From positions 1-52,539 of IMG/VR virus record IMGVR_UViG_3300020179_000046: 52,539 bases of DNA; one strand, 5' to 3'. Position 1 is the first letter of the stretch; each line of letters begins with the position of its first letter. Positions 36,886-44,049 of the stretch are shown here, one piece after another. The notes below the pieces were generated by a model, which had not been told where the DNA came from, made no database searches, and was given only the letters and a program-made list of their open reading frames with translations. A program made the position numbers and the translations under genes. The stretch is from a virus.

Positions 36886-38217
36886 ATGGCTAAAAATGTT
36901 TATTTTTCAAATGGTACACTTTCAGAACAAAGACTATATGAGAATTTAATCATAGAGTCTTTACAGATTTATGGACATGATGTATATTACTTACCCAGAG
37001 AAATAGTAAAAAAAGATAGAATTTTTAGAGAAGACATACTTTCAAAATTTGATGAAAATTATTTAATTGAAATGTATCTATCAAGTTTCGAAGGTTTCGA
37101 AGGCGATGGAACTTTACTATCAAAGTTTGGCGTAAGAATTTCTGATGAAGCAACGTTTATAATTTCAAAGAGAAGATGGGAAGATCTTGTTTCGTCTTCA
37201 AATAATTTAGTATCGTCAAAACGACCCAATGAAGGAGATCTATTATATTTTCCTCTCACTCAACAATTTTTTCAAATCAAGTTTGTTGAACACGAAAAAC
37301 CATTTAGACAACTTGATGCTATTCAAACATATCAACTCATTGTAGAAACAATGGAGTTTTCTGATGAAAGGATTGAGACTGGAATTAAAGAAATCGACGA
37401 TATTACCAAAGACTCTGGATATTCAGTTGTGTTTAAACTCATCGATGGTATTAAATCTGTATATCTAACAAATGCTGGAACTGGCTATGGAAGAAATACT
37501 ACTGTAACATTTGGGCCACCAGGAACTGGGTCAAAAGCATCCGTTAGTGTCTCAACAACCAATGGTTCTATTAGTTCAATTAATTTGACAGAACCAGGGG
37601 TTGGTTATTCTACCGCACCACTTGTATCATTTATTGGTTCTGGTTCTAATGCATCAGCAATTACAACGGTTGCAAATAAAAAATCATTCAAAAATGGAGA
37701 ACTTGTATTTGGTTCATCCAAATCTGCAGATGCAGCTGCAACAATAACTTCTGGATCTGTGACTAACATTAAAGTTTTAAAACTTGGAGAGGAATATAAA
37801 ACAGTTCCAACTGTAACTATATCATCACCGGCAACTGGAGTAAAAGCAACTGCAACAGCTGTTCTTACTAATGGAAAAGTAACTTCCATAAATATTACGA
37901 ATCCAGGTTCTGGTTATACTACAGCACCAACTATTACAATACAAAGATCTCCATCCGAACCAAAAGGTAAAGTTACGAGATATGATGGTACTAATAAAGA
38001 ACTAGAATTAATTAATATTGTAGGAACTTTCGTTGATAATGATACGTTAGTTGGTGAAGAAACTGGTGCTGAATGGACTATTACCTCATTCAGTACTATA
38101 GAAAAAGAAAATGATCCTGGTGCTGAAAATGAATGGTTTGAGTTATCTGGTGATAAAATTATTGACTGGACTGCAAAAAATCCATTTGGTGAATATGGAA
38201 ATATGGGAGTATTCTGA
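36886..38217 (+). CDS. 14: Neck protein gp14 with an inserted repeat domain
   Basis: 443 residues against 256 in T4. The first ~185 residues are gp14-like (Q-R-L-Y-E-N-L-I-I-E-S-L-Q-I-Y-G, then D-V-Y-Y-L-P-R) and the last ~30 return to it (W-T-A-K-N-P-F-G-E-Y-G). Between them, residues about 190-355 carry Gly-rich repeats of the G-T-G-Y / G-V-G-Y / G-S-G-Y type, also found in the giant baseplate protein, then an E-E-T-G-A-E-W-T module. Gp14 sits below gp13 and binds the tail. The insertion likely decorates the neck exterior. The stop overlaps the gp15 ATG by one base (TGATG). Confidence 0.88.
   Translation: MAKNVYFSNGTLSEQRLYENLIIESLQIYGHDVYYLPREIVKKDRIFREDILSKFDENYLIEMYLSSFEGFEGDGTLLSKFGVRISDEATFIISKRRWEDLVSSSNNLVSSKRPNEGDLLYFPLTQQFFQIKFVEHEKPFRQLDAIQTYQLIVETMEFSDERIETGIKEIDDITKDSGYSVVFKLIDGIKSVYLTNAGTGYGRNTTVTFGPPGTGSKASVSVSTTNGSISSINLTEPGVGYSTAPLVSFIGSGSNASAITTVANKKSFKNGELVFGSSKSADAAATITSGSVTNIKVLKLGEEYKTVPTVTISSPATGVKATATAVLTNGKVTSINITNPGSGYTTAPTITIQRSPSEPKGKVTRYDGTNKELELINIVGTFVDNDTLVGEETGAEWTITSFSTIEKENDPGAENEWFELSGDKIIDWTAKNPFGEYGNMGVF
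37455..37950 (+). repeat. G-x-G-Y repeats inserted in gp14
   Basis: About four units of roughly 40 residues, each with (N/E)-x-G-x-G-Y-x-x-x-P, a T-I/V-T strand, an Ala-rich strand and N-G-x-(I/V)-x-S-I-N. The third is eroded (G-E-E-Y). This accounts for most of the length difference from T4 gp14. Confidence 0.75.
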
Positions 38218-39284
38218 TGTTAGGTAAACATTTTTATCACGAAATTATTCGTAAAACTATTGTTGGGTTTGGAACCCTCTTTAATAATATTGAATTAAGG
38301 CGCGTTGATGCCAATGGAAATATTGTTCAAACTATTAAAGTGCCTCTTTCCTATGGACCAAGAGAAAAGTTTCTTGCAAGAATTGAAGCAGAACCGCAAT
38401 TAGATGGAAGATCTGAGATTCAAATTCAATTGCCAAGAATTGCATTTGAAATGAAAGGAATTAATTATGATTCTACTAGAAAGTTAGCACCAATTAATAT
38501 TTGCAAAACTCCAAAGTCTGGTGATACCAAAGAAGTATATACTCAATATACTCCAGTGCCGTACAACCTAGATTTTGAACTTAATATTATTAGTAAAAAT
38601 AATGATGATTCTGTTCAAATTTTAGAACAAATTCTTCCATACTTTCAACCAATGTTTAATATTACTATTAATCTTATTGATCAAACAAAAGAAATTAAAG
38701 ACATACCAATTATATTACAAAATGTAAGTATTCAAGATGATTATGAAGGAGATTTTAGAAGAAGGAGATCTTTAATTCATACTTTAAATTTTGTAGCAAA
38801 AACTTATCTATATGGCCCAGTTGTATCTCAAGATGTGATTAAAACAGTTAATGTTGATATTGGTACGGCAATTAACACTGGTTCTAGATATGTAAGATAT
38901 AGTGCAACTCCAAAAGCACTAGAAGATTATACTAATGATGGTACTGACATTTCATTCACGGAAGTCAATGTAAATAGCAACACAATTACTTTGCCCAATC
39001 ATGGATTTATTACTGGTGATTTTGTAACGTATAGAGTTACCAATCAAACTGGATCCCCTATCGGTGGATTGGAATCTGGCAGTGAATACTATATTGTTAA
39101 AATTGATAATAATAATTTTAGAGTTGCAACAACGAAGTATAATTCTCAACGTGATATTAATATAAATTTAACTTCGCAGGGAACAGGTCCTCACAAATTC
39201 TCAGTAATTACTACTCTAGATGATCAATTTGTAGAACCAGATGATAATTTTGGTTTCAATGAATCTTGGACAACATTATTATGA
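38217..39284 (+). CDS. 15: Tail completion / sheath stabiliser gp15
   Basis: 355 residues against 272 in T4. The gp15 core is clear: F-Y-H-E-I-I-R-K, L-F-N-N-I-E-L-R-R near residue 22, V-P-L-S-Y-G-P-R-E-K-F around 42-52, E-Q-I-L-P-Y-F-Q-P-M-F-N near 137-148, and R-R-R-S-L-I-H-T-L-N-F. Gp15 forms the hexameric ring capping the tail tube and sheath that docks to the neck. Residues about 244-330 are an extra N-H-G-F-I-T-G-D-F-V-T-Y module found in other phage structural proteins. A GGGAG lies upstream; the stop overlaps the gp16 start. Confidence 0.9.
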   Translation: MLGKHFYHEIIRKTIVGFGTLFNNIELRRVDANGNIVQTIKVPLSYGPREKFLARIEAEPQLDGRSEIQIQLPRIAFEMKGINYDSTRKLAPINICKTPKSGDTKEVYTQYTPVPYNLDFELNIISKNNDDSVQILEQILPYFQPMFNITINLIDQTKEIKDIPIILQNVSIQDDYEGDFRRRRSLIHTLNFVAKTYLYGPVVSQDVIKTVNVDIGTAINTGSRYVRYSATPKALEDYTNDGTDISFTEVNVNSNTITLPNHGFITGDFVTYRVTNQTGSPIGGLESGSEYYIVKIDNNNFRVATTKYNSQRDININLTSQGTGPHKFSVITTLDDQFVEPDDNFGFNESWTTLL

Positions 39285-39697
39285 TAGATCCTTTTGAAAA
39301 TTTAAACAAAGAATTCAATGTCGAATGTGAAATTATGAAAGCTGAAGAGACTGTAAGAGAAATTAAATTAGTAAAAAGTGATAATCAGGTAAAAGATGAT
39401 CATGAGTATGCAAGAGGCAATCTTTATAACTTAATTGAAAAAGGACAGGAAGCAATCAATGATATTCTTGATGTTGCAAAACAAACAAATCATCCAAGAG
39501 CATATGAAGTAGCTGGCAATTTAATTAAAAATGTTGCCGATATTACTGACAAACTTTTAGAATCTCAAAAAAAACTTAAAGAAATTAATGAAGATAGTCA
39601 TACTAAAGGTCCAAACGTTGTCAATAACTCTTTGTTTGTTGGATCAACCTCAGATCTTCAAAAAATGATTAAACAAATAAATAGTCAAGAGAAATAA
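39281..39697 (+). CDS. 16: Terminase small subunit gp16
   Basis: 138 residues from the ATG at 39281, which overlaps the gp15 stop as ATGA; an in-frame ATG at 39266 would add five residues. The centre (Y-A-R-G-N-L-Y-N-L-I, then H-P-R-A-Y-E-V) and the conserved end N-N-S-L-F-V-G-S-T-S-D-L match T4 gp16 (N-x-T-V-F-M-G-S-x-x-E-L). Gp16 forms rings that regulate the gp17 packaging motor and choose DNA. Unlike T4, gp17 does not follow directly: five accessory genes intervene. Confidence 0.88.
   Translation: MIDPFENLNKEFNVECEIMKAEETVREIKLVKSDNQVKDDHEYARGNLYNLIEKGQEAINDILDVAKQTNHPRAYEVAGNLIKNVADITDKLLESQKKLKEINEDSHTKGPNVVNNSLFVGSTSDLQKMIKQINSQEK
39676..39683 (+). promoter_or_regulatory. Possible late promoter box AATAAATA inside gp16
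   Basis: AATAAATA in the last codons of gp16, 38 bases before the ATG at 39722. Being in coding AT-rich DNA it could be chance, but spacing fits the other late boxes. Confidence 0.4.
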
Positions 39698-39721
39698 AAA
39701 AAATAAAAAGGTTATCAACTT

Positions 39722-41173
39722 ATGAAACAAAAGATTAACGAAGATGTAAATAAATCTTTTGAACAATTTATGGCAGAGGCTGCTGCTTGTACAAAAAAAT
39801 CTAGCAAAAACTTTAAAGGTGAACTAGTTGATGAACTCAAGGAAAAACTTGGACTGTGGGACCGTATCCATGCTAAAAGAAAGCGTGGAGAAAGTCCAGC
39901 CAAACCAGGTGAAAAGGATTATCCAAAAACTTTGAACGTTGAAGGACTTGATATGAAGACCTTCAAATCAAATCGTGCAAAGGCAGTAACTAAAGCTGCT
40001 ACGAAGGATGCTCGTGACAGAGGGCACGAAGGACACGAATGGCACAATACTGGAAGAACTTATAGTCCAGATGAAGCAAAGTCTCGTCGTGCAAATATGT
40101 CCGATGATGATAGAGCAGCAAGACACCGTGTTGCTGTAGATCCTGATGATGATCGTGATGAGAATACATACTCAGCAGATAAGACTAAGAATCCTAAGAA
40201 ACTTCGCAAACAAAAAGCGATGGGGGAAGAGTATGATGAAATGTTTGACATCTATGAAGCAGAAGGTTCATATGGAAAAACTCCAGAATCAACAAAAAGA
40301 TGGAATAAGGCAACACTCTCCAGAATGCACAAACCTGCAAGTGGGTATCCAAACAGAGGTGATAAGAAAAAGGAAGTTGCAAAGTATTCAAAGCACAATC
40401 AAAGAACTATGAGTCTTCAACACGATGCAAGTCGTGGTCCTGGTAAAAAATCTTCCAGAGGTGTTGGTGGAAGACAAGGACTCAAAATGACTCAACAGGA
40501 TAGAGATGATGCGAGAGGGCAAGCAGAATATGGACATACTGGATACGATCCAAGTTTTGATGGTCCACCAAGTTCCCCTGGTTCAAAACCAAAAGGTAAG
40601 AAACTTGAGAGGCAAAAGAAAACTGGTGTAAGTGCTGAAAGTTTTGATATTTACGACATCATTCTCTCACACTTACTTGATGAAGGCAAAGTGGAACTAA
40701 AGCAAAGAAACAAAAATGAAATGCAACGCAAGGCAGGCAACCTTGGTCGTGAAGTAGTTTCAACTCCCAATACCAAGAAAAATGCAGCAAAGAGAGGCGC
40801 TGCTATGGATAGAATGAAAAAACTTGTAAGTGTGATTGCTCGTGATGATGAGGAAAAGAGATTTAAAACAATTGGACAATCACCTCTACATAACTCTTAC
40901 GAAACAGAAGGTGATCAACTTGATGAAGTTGCAGCATGGCAACGTAGTGAAGGTAAGAATAAATCTGGTGGTCTTAACGAAAAAGGACGTAAATCTTATG
41001 AAAGAGACAATCCTGGAAGCGACCTTAAGGCACCTTCAAAGAAGGTTGGAAATCCCCGCAGGAAGAGCTTCTGTGCCAGAATGAGAGGCATGAAATCAAA
41101 ACTAACTTCTGCAAAAACTGCAAGAGATCCAGATTCAAGAATCAATAAATCACTTAGAGCTTGGAACTGCTAA
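39722..41173 (+). CDS. Basic protein with a T4 internal-protein-like leader and DUF6321-like end
   Basis: 483 residues, very rich in Lys/Arg and low in hydrophobic residues. The start contains S-F-E-Q-F-M-A-E-A (12-20), close to the capsid-targeting peptide of T4 internal proteins (Y-Q-E-F-I-A-E-A), which gp21 cleaves after Glu. Further (I/L)-x-E sites lie at I-Y-E 177-179, L-D-E 319-321 and L-D-E 400-402. Two copies of a K-K-L-x-x-Q-K...F-D-I-Y unit (159-178, 293-311) show internal duplication. The last ~70 residues (S-G-G-L-N-E-K-G-R, then R-R-K-S-F-C-A-R-M) match the pattern I know as DUF6321. A capsid-packaged, DNA-associated protein is the favoured reading. The exact function is unknown. 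Confidence 0.75.
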   Translation: MKQKINEDVNKSFEQFMAEAAACTKKSSKNFKGELVDELKEKLGLWDRIHAKRKRGESPAKPGEKDYPKTLNVEGLDMKTFKSNRAKAVTKAATKDARDRGHEGHEWHNTGRTYSPDEAKSRRANMSDDDRAARHRVAVDPDDDRDENTYSADKTKNPKKLRKQKAMGEEYDEMFDIYEAEGSYGKTPESTKRWNKATLSRMHKPASGYPNRGDKKKEVAKYSKHNQRTMSLQHDASRGPGKKSSRGVGGRQGLKMTQQDRDDARGQAEYGHTGYDPSFDGPPSSPGSKPKGKKLERQKKTGVSAESFDIYDIILSHLLDEGKVELKQRNKNEMQRKAGNLGREVVSTPNTKKNAAKRGAAMDRMKKLVSVIARDDEEKRFKTIGQSPLHNSYETEGDQLDEVAAWQRSEGKNKSGGLNEKGRKSYERDNPGSDLKAPSKKVGNPRRKSFCARMRGMKSKLTSAKTARDPDSRINKSLRAWNC

Positions 41174-41430
41174 TGTCATACATCAGACGCAACACATCAA
41201 ATACTCAAGTAAATCCACAGCCAACATATTCCACAATCACTTTGTATTCAGGAAGTGAAGGGTGGTCTACACGTACATATAAAGTGTGGACTGGAAATTA
41301 TGTTGCAAGAAATTCTGACAACACAACCAGGACACCAGGAGTTTACCAGAAAAGAAATGTGAATAATCAATCAATATCTCCAGGAACCTATCAAAGATAT
41401 GATGTAAATAATACTGCAATAAATAATTGA
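41173..41430 (+). CDS. Small protein of unknown function (85 aa)
   Basis: 85 residues from the ATG at 41173, sharing one base with the preceding stop (TAATG). Thr/Asn/Tyr-rich and probably beta. The end carries two copies of a P-G-(V/T)-Y-Q-(K/R)-x-x-V-N-N unit (about residues 55-80). It has no acidic bias, no membrane segment and no known family. Its coupling to the internal-protein candidate suggests a shared late role. Confidence 0.65.
   Translation: MSYIRRNTSNTQVNPQPTYSTITLYSGSEGWSTRTYKVWTGNYVARNSDNTTRTPGVYQKRNVNNQSISPGTYQRYDVNNTAINN
41418..41425 (+). promoter_or_regulatory. Possible late promoter box AATAAATA
   Basis: AATAAATA overlapping the end of the 41173 gene, 51 bases before the ATG at 41477. 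Spacing is similar to the gp23 promoter; chance cannot be excluded. Confidence 0.4.
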
Positions 41431-41476
41431 TCAAAGTAATCTATATCATCTCACTGTTGTTTGTAGATAAACACAT

Positions 41477-41674
41477 ATGAACACAAAAATCTGTCCTAAA
41501 TGCGGGGCATGCTGGATTAATGATCAGCACCATTGGACTGGCACAAATAAAAAAGGAGATGAAACTGAATTAGCAAATCTAGTTTGTGATAAATTTAAAT
41601 ATGATACCTGTATTAATCCATCAAAAGGTACAACAAAAGGAACTGGGTGGGAGGATAGACTAAGTAAATTATAA
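41477..41674 (+). CDS. Small zinc-ribbon-like protein (65 aa)
   Basis: 65 residues with Cys6-x2-Cys9 and a second pair Cys37 / Cys45, plus His18-His19 and an extra Cys12. The order (I-C-P-K-C-G, H-H-W-T-G, L-V-C, C-I-N-P) suggests a small zinc-binding fold. It has no nuclease motif. It may be a nucleic-acid or protein adapter. It stands as a separate unit between late boxes. Confidence 0.7.
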   Translation: MNTKICPKCGACWINDQHHWTGTNKKGDETELANLVCDKFKYDTCINPSKGTTKGTGWEDRLSKL

Positions 41675-41677
41675 ATA
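41670..41677 (+). promoter_or_regulatory. Late promoter box TATAAATA
   Basis: Exact T4 late consensus, overlapping the previous stop codon and 24 bases before the ATG at 41702. Confidence 0.7.
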
Positions 41678-41701
41678 ATTTGCTACCAATTTTTACGAAA
41701 A

Positions 41702-41818
41702 ATGGCAAAGTCCGCAAATAAGGGCAAAAAAGGATCAACTGGAGGTCAAAAAAACTCCAAGCAAAATCAAGGGAATGCTACGGCAAACAAGGCAAAGAAC
41801 GGGGGCAAGAAAAAATGA
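41702..41818 (+). CDS. Lys-rich 38-aa peptide
   Basis: 38 residues (MAKSANKGKKGSTGG...), 11 Lys and no Asp or Glu, otherwise Gly/Asn/Ser/Gln: an unstructured histone-tail-like peptide. An exact late promoter box sits upstream, and the stop overlaps the next ATG as ATGA, which supports it being real despite the low complexity. A DNA-condensing or packaged role is the simplest guess. Confidence 0.65.
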   Translation: MAKSANKGKKGSTGGQKNSKQNQGNATANKAKNGGKKK

Positions 41819-42027
41819 TTCCTCTAGTTTTAGCATCCGTTTTTACAGCTACTCCCATGGGACCAGGACAAGTTCCTCATTTCATGAGAACGTGTGACAG
41901 AATACGTATTCACGATGCTAAGACAGGAACTAATTGGATCTTATGTATCAACGGTGTTTATCAGTTTCCTAAAAACGGAAAACCCCAAGACAGAAGTTTG
42001 CCACAACATAAACAACAATTGATTTAA
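41815..42027 (+). CDS. Small protein with a hydrophobic start (70 aa)
   Basis: 70 residues. The first ~13 (MIPLVLASVFTAT) are hydrophobic, like a short signal or membrane-association sequence, but lack the usual positive N-region. The rest is basic with two Cys (C27, C44) that could form a disulphide if exported. ATGA coupling to the Lys-rich gene. Family not recognised. Confidence 0.65.
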   Translation: MIPLVLASVFTATPMGPGQVPHFMRTCDRIRIHDAKTGTNWILCINGVYQFPKNGKPQDRSLPQHKQQLI

Positions 42028-42033
42028 TTTTAC

Positions 42034-42045
42034 TTCAGTACTGAA
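42034..42045. other. 12-bp perfect palindrome before gp17
   Basis: TTCAGT followed directly by its reverse complement ACTGAA, 18 bases before the gp17 ATG, then a run of A. Could be a protein-binding site or a small stem in the leader. Nothing else supports a function. Confidence 0.3.
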
Positions 42046-42063
42046 AAAATTTAAGAAACACAA

Positions 42064-43740
42064 ATGAATGATAACACAGTATATCTTGGCAACCCCAATT
42101 TAAAAAAAGCTAATACTCAAATTGAATTTACCCAAGATCAAATAGAAGAATTTGTAAAGTGTACTAAGGATCCTGTTTACTTTGCAAAAAATTATATTAA
42201 AATTGTTTCTCTTGATGAAGGTTTAGTACCTTTTAACATGTATGATTTTCAAGAGGATATGGTACGTAGTTTTCATACCAATAGATTTAATATTGCAAAA
42301 CTACCAAGACAAACTGGCAAATCTACTACTGTAGTTTCATACCTGCTTCATTATATTATATTTAATCAAAATGTAAATATTGGTATTCTAGCAAATAAAG
42401 CATCCACTTCTAGAGAACTACTTTCTCGTTTACAACTTGCATACGAAAATCTACCTAAATGGATGCAACATGGCATTCTTTCTTGGAACAAGGGTAATGT
42501 AGAACTAGAAAATGGATCTAAAATTCTTGCAGCATCAACTTCTAGTTCTGCTGTACGAGGAATGTCATTCAATATTATTTTTTTAGATGAATTTGCATTC
42601 GTCCCAACTCATATTGCGGAACAATTCTTTTCATCTGTTTATCCTACTATTTCATCTGGTAAATCTACAAAAGTTATTATTATTTCAACCCCAAATGGGA
42701 TGAACATGTTCTACAAGCTCTGGCATGACGCTGAGAGGGGTAAGAACGAATATATAACCACAGAAGTACACTGGAGTCAAGTTCCAGGTAGAGACGCTGC
42801 CTGGAAGGCGCAGACAATTGCTAACACATCTAAACGACAGTTTGAACAAGAGTTTGAATGTAATTTTTTAGGATCTGTAGACACATTAGTTTCGGCAGCA
42901 AAGTTGAGGACTATGGTATATGAAGATCCTATTGAAAAAAGAAACGGTCTTGATATCTATGAACCGCCGCAAAAAGATCATGAGTATGTAATTACAGTAG
43001 ACGTTTCAAGAGGAACTAATAATGATTATTCTGCATTTATCGTTTATGATATTACAACTATTCCATATAAGATAGTCGGAAAATATAAAAATAATACGAT
43101 AAAACCTTTATTATTTCCAAATATTATTGATACTATTGCTCGTAATTATAACAAGGCATATGTACTAGTGGAGGTTAATGATATTGGTGGGCAGGTCGCA
43201 GATATTCTACAATTTGATTTGGAGTATGAAAATATTTTAATGTGTGCTATGCGAGGCAGAGCTGGTCAAATTGTTGGACAAGGATTTTCTCATAAATCAC
43301 AATTGGGTCTTAAAATGACCAGTACAGTTAAAAAGACTGGTTGTTCAAACCTGAAAGCATTGATTGAAGATGATAAATTAATCATTCCAGATTATGATAT
43401 TATTGCAGAACTTACAACGTTTATCCAAAAACATAATTCTTTTGAGGCAGAAGAAGGATGTAATGATGACCTTGCAATGTGTCTTGTTATATTTTCTTGG
43501 TTGGCAGTTCAACCGTATTTTAAAGAACTGACTTCAGATGATATTAGAAAAAGAATATTTGAAGATCAGAGAGAATCTATTGAAGAAGACATGGCTCCAT
43601 TTGGATTTATTTTAAATGGACTTACTGATGAAGAAACATTTATAGATAATAAAGGTGATATTTGGCAGAATGCATCTAAAGAAGATCAATTTAGATTAGA
43701 TGAATATGGAGATATGCAATATATGTGGGAATATAGGTAA
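42064..43740 (+). CDS. 17: Terminase large subunit gp17
   Basis: 558 residues against 610 in T4; ATPase and nuclease of the DNA-packaging motor at the portal. ATPase: Walker A R-Q-T-G-K-S-T at 82-88, Walker B I-I-F-L-D-E at 171-176 with catalytic Glu176, coupling motif S-T-P-N-G at 208-212. RNase H-like nuclease: Asp313 in V-D-V-S-R-G, and D-D-L-A-M-C at 468-473 providing the final acid pair. The reading frame is intact, with no intron or intein. The start has no strong ribosome site and is 36 bases after the preceding gene. The stop overlaps the next ATG by one base. Confidence 0.96.
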   Translation: MNDNTVYLGNPNLKKANTQIEFTQDQIEEFVKCTKDPVYFAKNYIKIVSLDEGLVPFNMYDFQEDMVRSFHTNRFNIAKLPRQTGKSTTVVSYLLHYIIFNQNVNIGILANKASTSRELLSRLQLAYENLPKWMQHGILSWNKGNVELENGSKILAASTSSSAVRGMSFNIIFLDEFAFVPTHIAEQFFSSVYPTISSGKSTKVIIISTPNGMNMFYKLWHDAERGKNEYITTEVHWSQVPGRDAAWKAQTIANTSKRQFEQEFECNFLGSVDTLVSAAKLRTMVYEDPIEKRNGLDIYEPPQKDHEYVITVDVSRGTNNDYSAFIVYDITTIPYKIVGKYKNNTIKPLLFPNIIDTIARNYNKAYVLVEVNDIGGQVADILQFDLEYENILMCAMRGRAGQIVGQGFSHKSQLGLKMTSTVKKTGCSNLKALIEDDKLIIPDYDIIAELTTFIQKHNSFEAEEGCNDDLAMCLVIFSWLAVQPYFKELTSDDIRKRIFEDQRESIEEDMAPFGFILNGLTDEETFIDNKGDIWQNASKEDQFRLDEYGDMQYMWEYR

Positions 43741-43970
43741 TGGATATTTCAGATTATTTTTCTTTAGAACACTTAATTTTTTCCCGTAGAAAATGTAGAT
43801 CGTGTGGAAAAGAAAAAGATCTTATAGAAGATTTTTATCTTACCAGAAAAAATAGAGGGGCATTCCCATCAGCATATTCATATGAGTGTAAAAGCTGTAC
43901 AATTAAACGAATTTCTACAAGTAGAGTAAAGAGTAAAACTTTAACTATATGGGAATATCCAGACTGGTAG
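43740..43970 (+). CDS. Small zinc-finger protein, possibly an endonuclease remnant (76 aa)
   Basis: 76 residues with Cys19-x2-Cys22 and Cys50-x2-Cys53 around D-F-Y-L-T-R-K-N-R-G. This C-C...F-Y...C-K-S-C finger is typical of the N-terminus of phage HNH and GIY-YIG homing enzymes, but no nuclease domain follows. It overlaps the gp17 stop by one base and sits between gp17 and gp18. It may be a truncated homing enzyme or a stand-alone DNA-binding protein. Confidence 0.7.
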   Translation: MDISDYFSLEHLIFSRRKCRSCGKEKDLIEDFYLTRKNRGAFPSAYSYECKSCTIKRISTSRVKSKTLTIWEYPDW

Positions 43971-43998
43971 TGTTCATGGGCAGTTTCCCCACTTAAAA

Positions 43999-44016
43999 AA
44001 TAAATATAAATAAATA
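43999..44016 (+). promoter_or_regulatory. Three overlapping late promoter boxes before gp18
   Basis: AATAAATA (43999-44006), TATAAATA (44005-44012) and AATAAATA (44009-44016) overlap, 33-51 bases before gp18. A TGAGA-AAAA-TCTCA hairpin (44021-44034) and an AGAGG ribosome site follow. The triple box fits strong late expression of sheath and tube. Confidence 0.7.
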
Positions 44017-44049
44017 GTTTTGAGAAAAATCTCATAGAGGTAATAAAAA

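Noticed and set aside
39266-39280. Earlier ATG for gp16
   Set aside because: Adds five residues inside gp15 coding sequence; the ATG at 39281 gives an ATGA overlap and a length nearer the family pattern. Not fully excluded.
41161-41172. TTG as start of the 85-aa gene
   Set aside because: It would overlap the upstream gene by 13 bases, while the ATG at 41173 gives a one-base TAATG coupling.
42064-43740. Intron, intein or frameshift in gp17 (and gp20, gp23)
   Set aside because: All three frames are continuous with every expected motif in order, so no interruption is present.
43971-44000. Possible terminator after the zinc-finger gene
   Set aside because: The GGG/CCC pairing is short and interrupted and no T-run follows.
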